This document shows, piece by piece, positions 59,244-64,000 of a stretch of 64,000 nucleotides of DNA; positions within the stretch are counted from its first letter, which is position 1; every line of letters begins with the position of its first letter. The stretch covers positions 62,001 through 126,000 of the forward strand of contig NZ_QHKL01000012.1 of NCBI RefSeq assembly GCF_003947415.1. The letters are read 5' to 3'. The stretch comes from Amycolatopsis sp. WAC 01376. Its GTDB lineage: Bacteria; Actinomycetota; Actinomycetes; Mycobacteriales; Pseudonocardiaceae. A model generated the notes under the pieces. That model made no database searches. It worked only from the letters and a program-made list of their open reading frames with translations, and was not told the DNA's origin. The translations under genes and the position numbers were made by a program.

Positions 59244-59298
59244 GTACATGAAGGACCCCTTCCTGTACCTAGGCGCAAGGAAGGGGTCCTTCATGTAC
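59244..59298. repeat. 20-bp perfect palindrome (type I)
   Basis: Arms GTACATGAAGGACCCCTTCC (59244-59263) and 59279-59298 are perfect with a 15-base loop. The core is GAAGGACCCCTTC. It follows directly on the decayed 59182 copy. Confidence 0.88.
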
Positions 59299-59316
59299 TC
59301 AGGCGGGCAAGGACAC

Positions 59317-59334
59317 TGGCCACTCACGACCCCC
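59317..59334. repeat. Half copy of a type II element
   Basis: TGGCCACTCACGACCCC matches the right arm of the type II palindromes at 23229-23245 and 47386-47403. The left arm is missing. Confidence 0.65.
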
Positions 59335-59365
59335 GGCACCGACCACGCCCCCTTTGCCTTACCCC

Positions 59366-60235
59366 TCAAGCCTTCCGCGCGTGCGCGATGATCGCGTCGG
59401 CGATCGCGGGCCACAACTGCCGCGGCAGTTCGTGCCCCATTCCGGGGAACAGCAGCAGTTCGGCGTCCGGGATCGCTTCCGCGGTCGCCTTCCCGCCGCT
59501 GACGTTGATCAGCGGGTCGCTCTCGCCGTGGATGACGAGCGTCGGGACGTGGACCTCGCGCAGCTTCGCCGTGCGGTCACCCGAAGCGACGACGGCGGCC
59601 GCCTGCCGCAACGCGCCCGCGGGGTGATTGGCCCGGTCGTAGTTGCGGGCGGACTTCATCCGCAGGAATTCGTCGTCGGACGGGTGCCCGGGCGAGCCCA
59701 CGAGCTTGAACCATTCGACGCCGTCCTCGATCGCCTGCTCCCGGGTGGCGGCCGGCGGGCGCGTCAGCCCGGCGAGCGCGGCGGGCTCCGGATGCCCGAC
59801 CGAGGGATCCCCGGTGGTCGACATGATCGAGGTGAGGCTCAGCAGCCGTTCCGGCGCGTCGATCGCGAGCTGCTGCACGATCATCCCGCCCATCGAGGCG
59901 CCGACGACGTGCGCCCGCCCGAAGCCGAGCGCGTCGAACAGCCCGGTGACGTCGGCGGCGAGATCGGAAAGGAGGTACGGCGCGGAGGTCAGGTCGCCGG
60001 CGGCGAGTGCGGCCAGGTCCGGCGCGGGGAGATCGTCCAGATAGGACGAGAGGCCGATGTCGCGGTTGTCGAACCGGACGACGTGGAACCCGCCCTCGGC
60101 GAGCAGTTCGCAGAAGCCGACTTCCCACGTCACCATCTGGGCGCCGAGACCCATCACCAGGACGAGCGGCGGATCCGCGGGGGAGCCGAAGGTGTCGTAT
60201 TCGAGTTCGAGACCGTTCACACGCGCGCGGGGCAT
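59366..60235 (-). CDS. Alpha/beta hydrolase
   Basis: A 289-aa hydrolase. Oxyanion loop LVMGLGAQM, HVVRFDNRDIGLSS, nucleophile elbow VGASMGG (Ser), VIHGESDPLIN (acid) and GMGHELPRQ (His): a complete triad. It resembles aclacinomycin methylesterase RdmC-like or ester hydrolases. ATG 60235 was chosen because upstream frame sequence overlaps the divergent TetR. The TetR 61 bp away is a likely regulator. Confidence 0.88.
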   Translation of the reverse strand: MPRARVNGLELEYDTFGSPADPPLVLVMGLGAQMVTWEVGFCELLAEGGFHVVRFDNRDIGLSSYLDDLPAPDLAALAAGDLTSAPYLLSDLAADVTGLFDALGFGRAHVVGASMGGMIVQQLAIDAPERLLSLTSIMSTTGDPSVGHPEPAALAGLTRPPAATREQAIEDGVEWFKLVGSPGHPSDDEFLRMKSARNYDRANHPAGALRQAAAVVASGDRTAKLREVHVPTLVIHGESDPLINVSGGKATAEAIPDAELLLFPGMGHELPRQLWPAIADAIIAHARKA

Positions 60236-60295
60236 GCCACGATCCTGCCGGAACCCCCACCATCGGACCAGGCGAAGACGGATACGGTAACCCGC

Positions 60296-61033
60296 ATGCC
60301 GACTTTCTCCGAAGACGCGGGTTCCCGGCCGAGGTCGCGCGCGGCTTCCGGACGGCAGGCGGTCACCAAGGACCGTATCGTCGACGCGGCACTGGAGCTT
60401 TCGGCCGAGTCCGGCCTGGAGAACTGGACGCTGCGGCAGCTGGCGGCCGCCGTCGACGCCTACCCCGCGGTGGTCTACCACCACGTGGGCGACCGCGACA
60501 CCGTCGTGGTCGCGGTGCTGGACCGGGTGGTCGGCGAACTGATCTTGCCCGACGAGACCCTGCCGTGGCGGGACTGGTTCGACGAGTTCCTGCCGACCGT
60601 GCGGAAAGTGTTGCGCCGCTATCCCGGTTCGGCGCGGCGGCTGGCCCTGTTCGGGCCGTCGGTCGCCGCCGCCGTGCCGACCATGAACACCGGCATCGGC
60701 CGTCTGCTCGCGGCGGGCTTCGGCACCGAGGCGCCGTTCGCCTACAACCTGCTGCTCGCCACCGCCTGCCAGTTCGTCGCGATGGAGGACGACCGCGAGA
60801 GCGCGATGGCGCTCCAGCTCGACCGGTCCGAGGGCTACGCGGCGTACCGCACCCGCGAGGATCTGCCGGGGATGGCGGCGCTGGGCGAGTCGATTTCGGC
60901 GCTGGTCGCGGATCCCGATCTCGCCGCGGGTTACTACGAGCGGCTCTACGGTTACGCCGTGCAGCGCTGTCTTGACGGGCTCGAACTTCGGCTCACCCAG
61001 TTGAACGCTCTCGGAAGTTTGACAGAGCCGTGA
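60296..61033 (+). CDS. TetR family regulator (TetR_C_1-like)
   Basis: A 245-aa repressor. HTH at residues 25-70 (TKDRIVDAALELSAESGLEN, WTLRQLAAAVDAYPAVVYHH), then a ligand-binding domain of about 170 residues with GYYERLYGYAVQRCLDGLEL. TACGGT lies 7 bases before the ATG, suggesting a leaderless transcript. It is divergent from the alpha/beta hydrolase, which it may repress. A terminator hairpin follows at 61083-61126. Confidence 0.9.
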   Translation: MPTFSEDAGSRPRSRAASGRQAVTKDRIVDAALELSAESGLENWTLRQLAAAVDAYPAVVYHHVGDRDTVVVAVLDRVVGELILPDETLPWRDWFDEFLPTVRKVLRRYPGSARRLALFGPSVAAAVPTMNTGIGRLLAAGFGTEAPFAYNLLLATACQFVAMEDDRESAMALQLDRSEGYAAYRTREDLPGMAALGESISALVADPDLAAGYYERLYGYAVQRCLDGLELRLTQLNALGSLTEP

Positions 61034-61082
61034 CAGCGAATCGGCGTAGTGTGGAGGAATACCGGTGCTCGTCACCGGTCCC

Positions 61083-61130
61083 GAAGCCCCTGGCACCAAC
61101 CTCCCCCTCGAGGTGCCGGGGGCTTCTTTA
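61083..61130 (+). terminator. Rho-independent terminator after TetR, C-rich loop
   Basis: GAAGCCCCTGGCACC (61083-61097) pairs with GGTGCCGGGGGCTTC (61112-61126), with one G:U and a loop containing CCTCCCCC, followed by TTTAT. A CCGGTG-CTCGT-CACCGG hairpin precedes it (61062-61078) and a TAGTGT hexamer lies at 61047. A short RNA with an anti-Shine-Dalgarno loop is possible, but no -35 is evident. Confidence 0.7.
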
Positions 61131-61763
61131 TCCGTGACGCGGGGCGGCGCGCTGGATCTCGGGGAAGACCTCGCCGACCAACGTGACCAGTGACTTGCTG
61201 AGCAGTGTGTGCACCTGCGCCCGGTTGAGCGAACCGCGGACGAGCCATTCGCGGCCCGCCGCCTTGACCATCCCGCCGAACGCGCGGACCAGCGCGTTCA
61301 GCTCCTGCCCGTGTTCACTCTCGCGGGAGAGGCCGACGGCTTCGAGCACCCGGTCGGCCGATTCGCGATCGGCCTCTTCGAGGATCCGTTCGACCTCGAG
61401 GTCCCGGCCGATGCCCTCCGGCGCGATCGCGGCCAGCCACATCTTCTCCTGACTGGTGACCATGTCCAGGAACCAGTCGATGGCGACGTCGGCGCGCAGT
61501 TCGAGCGGGCCCTCCGGCAGGATGTCGACGGCGAGCCTCGGCACGGTCAGCGCGCGGCGGATGATCTCCAGGTACAGCTCGCGTTTGGTGCCGAAGTAGT
61601 GGTTGATCAACCCCCTGGCGACCCCGGCCGCCGCCGCGATGTCCGAAGTGGACACTTCCGAGTAGGGACGGTCCGCGAAAAGGCGGGCCGCGCAGGCGAA
61701 GATCTGCTCCTTGCGTTCGTCCGGTTCCAGTCTCCGCCATCTCGGCGCCGGCTCGGTGGTCAT
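61128..61763 (-). CDS. TetR family regulator
   Basis: A 211-aa repressor. HTH at residues 15-65 (RKEQIFACAARLFADRPYSE, VSTSDIAAAAGVARGLINHY, FGTKRELYLEII). The C-terminal half has the MVTSQEKMWLAAIAPEGIG segment. It is an orphan regulator: neighbours are a histidine kinase gene 225 bp upstream on the same strand and a convergent TetR. Target unknown. Confidence 0.9.
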   Translation of the reverse strand: MTTEPAPRWRRLEPDERKEQIFACAARLFADRPYSEVSTSDIAAAAGVARGLINHYFGTKRELYLEIIRRALTVPRLAVDILPEGPLELRADVAIDWFLDMVTSQEKMWLAAIAPEGIGRDLEVERILEEADRESADRVLEAVGLSRESEHGQELNALVRAFGGMVKAAGREWLVRGSLNRAQVHTLLSKSLVTLVGEVFPEIQRAAPRHG

Positions 61764-61944
61764 GCGGTCAATCTTCCCACGATCGATTCAGCGCGGCCGG
61801 ACAACGGCCTTATTGCTGTGACATTCAAAAGCAAAGTGTCAGTTAATCCGGCGTGTACCGTCTGTTGGCCCGCTGGTCTTTACCGTCTTCATTCAGGTGG
61901 CATGCCGTGCGCGCTGTCGGGGCGCGTTTGCCTCCTACCGGCCC

Positions 61945-61990
61945 GGCCTGGCGAGTAACCCCCCCTAGCTCGCCAGGCCCGGGCCTTCTT
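61945..61990 (+). terminator. Hairpin with seven-C loop
   Basis: GGCCTGGCGAG (61945-61955) pairs perfectly with CTCGCCAGGCC (61969-61979) around TAACCCCCCCTAG, followed by TTCTTAT on the plus strand. The 61764-61988 gap has no gene. An AT-rich segment (61819-61847) with a TGACA/TGTCA repeat could hold a promoter, so a C-rich small RNA is possible. On the minus strand it is just past the histidine kinase stop. Confidence 0.55.
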
Positions 61991-63326
61991 ATCGCGACGG
62001 ACGTTCGGCGGGCAGGAGCAGCGTGAACGTCGCCGGCGACGGGCTGGTCAGCCGCAGCCGCCCGCCTTCCGCCTCGGCGAGGCTCCGCGCCAGCCGCAGC
62101 CCGATCCCGTGGCCTTCGCGCTCTTCGGATCGTTCCCCGGTCACGAACGGATCGTGACCGTCCGCGATCGTGCCCTCGTCGCTCACGTCGATGGCCAGCG
62201 CGTCCCCGGCGTCGCGGGCGAGGACGGTGACCGTGCCGCGTCCGTGCGTCGCCGCGTTGTCCAGCAGCACGGCGAGCACCTGCCGTACGGCCGCGTCCGC
62301 CGCCCGCGCCGGCAGGGCCTCGCGGCCGCTGATCCGCAGCGCTCGGCCGCGTCCGGCGAGCAGACCGTGCCAGGTCTGGCGGACCTCTTCGAAAAGTTTG
62401 CCGAGGTCGAGCAGCGCACGCGGAGCCCTGGTCTGTTTGGCCAGCGCCAGCAGGTCGTCGATGGTGCGTTCCAGCCGGTCGGCCGACGCGATGCCGTCGC
62501 GGATCGTCGCGTAGGGGTCGCGATCGGGGCTCTCCAGCGCCGCCTCCAGTTGCAGCCGCAGCCCGGTCAACGGCGTCCGCAACTGGTGCGAGGCGTCGGA
62601 GGAGAAGGTCCGCTCGCGTTCTAGCGTCTCGCCGATCCGCTCGGACGTGACGTCGAGCGCTTCGGCGACCTGGTCGATCTCGCGGATCCCCGTCCGGCGG
62701 GCGCGGACGGTGAAGTCGCCCTCGCCGAGTCGCTCGGCGGTGGCGGCCAGATCCTCCAGCGGCCGCGCCAGCCGGGTGGCGATCCGGCGTCCGATCAGCC
62801 AGCTGGCCCCGATCGCGAGCCCGGCGAGCACGATCATCTTGATCCAGGTCAGCCGGATCCGGGCGTCCAGTTCGGACCGGGGGTGGGCGGCGCGGACCAC
62901 GCCGACCAGCGACTGCCCGCTGAGCACCGGGACGGCCAGGACGACCTCGTCTTCGCGGGTCCCGGTCGCCATGTCGGTGTAGTGCGCTTCGCGGACGTAT
63001 CGGTCTTCACTGGCCGGGCCATTACCGGCCAGGAGCCTGCCTGTCGGGGTGTAGACCGCGACCCTGATCCCGCGGATACGGTCCTTGTCCGGTTTGATCG
63101 GCCGGAGCTCCGGGACCCGGCCGTTGGCGAGATCGCCGGTCACGTCGAGCACGACCGTGTCGGCGACCCGTTCGAGGTCGTGGGTCGAGTTGCCCTCGTG
63201 GAACCTCGCGACCGCGATGGCCAGCGGCGCCCCGAAGAGGGTGATCGCCAGCACCGCGGCCAGCACGGTGAGGGTGACGATCCGGCGGCGCACGGACAGA
63301 GTGTGGCCGAAGAGGGAGAGGATCAC
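61989..63326 (-). CDS. Two-component sensor histidine kinase
   Basis: A 445-aa membrane kinase. TM1 (VTLTVLAAVLAITLFGAPLA), a roughly 110-residue extracytoplasmic domain, TM2 (MIVLAGLAIGASWLIG), HAMP (ARPLEDLAATAERLGEGDFT), HisKA with SDASHQLRTPLTGLR (phosphoacceptor His), and HATPase with VLLDNAATHGRG (N box) and EGHGIGLRLARSLAEAEGG (G2). A response regulator, normally adjacent, is absent. The start is uncertain: GTG 63326 (behind AAATAT) or GTG 63293 (VRRRIVTL). Confidence 0.88.
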   Translation of the reverse strand: MILSLFGHTLSVRRRIVTLTVLAAVLAITLFGAPLAIAVARFHEGNSTHDLERVADTVVLDVTGDLANGRVPELRPIKPDKDRIRGIRVAVYTPTGRLLAGNGPASEDRYVREAHYTDMATGTREDEVVLAVPVLSGQSLVGVVRAAHPRSELDARIRLTWIKMIVLAGLAIGASWLIGRRIATRLARPLEDLAATAERLGEGDFTVRARRTGIREIDQVAEALDVTSERIGETLERERTFSSDASHQLRTPLTGLRLQLEAALESPDRDPYATIRDGIASADRLERTIDDLLALAKQTRAPRALLDLGKLFEEVRQTWHGLLAGRGRALRISGREALPARAADAAVRQVLAVLLDNAATHGRGTVTVLARDAGDALAIDVSDEGTIADGHDPFVTGERSEEREGHGIGLRLARSLAEAEGGRLRLTSPSPATFTLLLPAERPSR

Positions 63327-63403
63327 CCACCCGACGCGATATTTTGCCGTCCGTTGACCTGAGTTCAAGGCGATGTTGACCCCGTTCGCTTTACCTTGGG
63401 GCC

Positions 63404-63919
63404 ATGCGCCGACGTGCCGCCGTCATGGCAGGCCCGGGGCCCGGATCCGTCCCCCTCGTCCGGTTCGCCGTCCCGGGCGAGTGTGTGGCCGTGCTGCCCG
63501 CCGGAAGTGGCGACGCCCCCGCCGGTTCTCCCGGTGTCGGAGTGCTGCTCAGACGCGGGAACCTCTTCGGTCATCTCACCGTCGGGCAGAACGTCGTGCT
63601 GGCGGGAAGGCTCGCCGGCCGTCGCTCCCTGCGCGATGCCGGCGACCTGCTCGAACTGGTCGGACTCGCCGGCCGCGGCGACACCTATCCGGACACGCTG
63701 TCGCCCCTGGAAGGCGCGCGGGCCGGAGTCGCCGTCGCGCTGGCCGGGGCACCCGAGATCGTGGTCGCCGACGAACCGGCCGGAGAACTCGACGGGCTCG
63801 CCGCGCTCGAACTCATGGATCTGCTGTGCGCTGTCGCGGCCCGCGGGACGGCCGTCGTCGTGGCGACCCGTGACCACCAGATCGCGGCGGCCGCGCACCG
63901 GATCGTGAGAGTGGCGTGA
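63404..63919 (+). CDS. Degenerate ABC transporter ATP-binding protein
   Basis: A 171-aa ABC ATPase-like protein, shorter than the usual 220-240 aa. Where Walker A should be, the frame has VAVLPAGSGDAPAGS with no GKS/T. The signature reads LSPLEGARAGVAVALAG in place of LSGGQQQRVAIARA, but Walker B is recognisable as IVVADEPAGELDG and the H-loop region as VVVATRDHQ. It probably cannot hydrolyse ATP alone and may pair with the intact ATPase encoded next. A TACCTT hexamer 6 bases before ATG 63404 suggests a leaderless mRNA. Confidence 0.8.
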   Translation: MRRRAAVMAGPGPGSVPLVRFAVPGECVAVLPAGSGDAPAGSPGVGVLLRRGNLFGHLTVGQNVVLAGRLAGRRSLRDAGDLLELVGLAGRGDTYPDTLSPLEGARAGVAVALAGAPEIVVADEPAGELDGLAALELMDLLCAVAARGTAVVVATRDHQIAAAAHRIVRVA

Positions 63920-64000
63920 GGCCACCACTGGTCCGCACCGACGAGCTGGCGCACACCTATGGTTCCGGCCTGACCGCGGTGGTCGCCGTACACGGCGTCA
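63916..64000 (+). CDS. ABC transporter ATP-binding protein (partial)
   Basis: The N-terminal 28 residues are visible before the window ends (VRPPLVRTDELAHTYGSG, TAVVAVHGV). They fit the first strand of an ABC ATPase (aromatic A-loop Tyr before GSG). GTG overlaps the degenerate ATPase stop (GTGA), so the pair are co-translated. Walker A would lie just past the edge. Confidence 0.7.
   Translation, partial: MRPPLVRTDELAHTYGSGLTAVVAVHGV

Noticed and set aside
61945..61990. Calling the seven-C hairpin a 6C RNA
   Set aside because: The 6C family needs two hairpins each with a run of six C; only one is visible here.

Overview
The window is a very GC-rich actinobacterial chromosome segment. Gene density is high, GTG/TTG starts are frequent, many neighbours overlap by 4 bases (ATGA), and several starts look leaderless. 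The gene content fits Pseudonocardiales, most likely Amycolatopsis or a close relative: a VanW-type peptidoglycan-binding protein, GPP34, DUF5302 and DUF5937 proteins, an Eis-type acetyltransferase, valine dehydrogenase, lactate 2-monooxygenase and a free-standing exonuclease/polymerase. The genus is inferred from these families, not from a marker gene. No rRNA, tRNA, CRISPR array, phage or transposase gene was seen.

Layout. 1-5.9 kb: an unidentified partial CDS, a TetR/operator/P450/ferredoxin cassette, Eis, a secreted NTF2-like protein, mtnA and RidA. 6-7.2 kb: a PIG-L deacetylase and a DUF1877 gene. 7.3-11.4 kb: a trypco1 protein converging on a 1201-aa trypsin-NACHT-HEAT protein, a predicted STAND-type conflict or immunity module with a LexA-like box upstream. 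11.4-17 kb: dienelactone hydrolase, arginase-fold hydrolase, TrpB2, a GGDEF cyclase and an MFS exporter. 17-23 kb: VanW protein, sugar-acid dehydratase with its GntR regulator, phosphoesterase and PHP protein. 23.5-32 kb: an ArsR-type regulator, small secreted protein, oxidoreductase, GPP34, APC permease, GNAT, a CPA2 antiporter behind a structured leader, and lactate 2-monooxygenase. 32-42 kb: HrpA helicase, 3'-5' exonuclease/polymerase, acyl-CoA synthetase, XRE regulator and subtilase. 42-47 kb: a four-gene SDR/phosphotransferase/phosphatase/SMP-30 operon, and a VOC/WYL pair.

47.5-55.5 kb is a catabolic region. A creatininase-CoA ligase-SDR-enoyl-CoA hydratase operon runs left from a PaaX-like regulator, and tryptophan 2,3-dioxygenase-kynureninase runs right, followed by valine dehydrogenase. 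Together these suggest tryptophan to kynurenine to anthranilate and then aryl-CoA chemistry, with the creatininase-fold protein a candidate for the missing formamidase. 55.7-64 kb: DUF5302, a tandem-HxlR regulator divergent from a carotenoid oxygenase, a membrane protein, hydrolase/TetR pairs, a histidine kinase without an adjacent response regulator, and the start of an ABC operon whose first ATPase lacks a Walker A motif.

The most striking non-coding feature is a set of long, near-perfect palindromes between genes. Every non-overlapping convergent gap longer than about 10 bp carries at least one, sometimes of shared sequence type, so they look like dispersed elements that may serve as bidirectional 3'-end structures.
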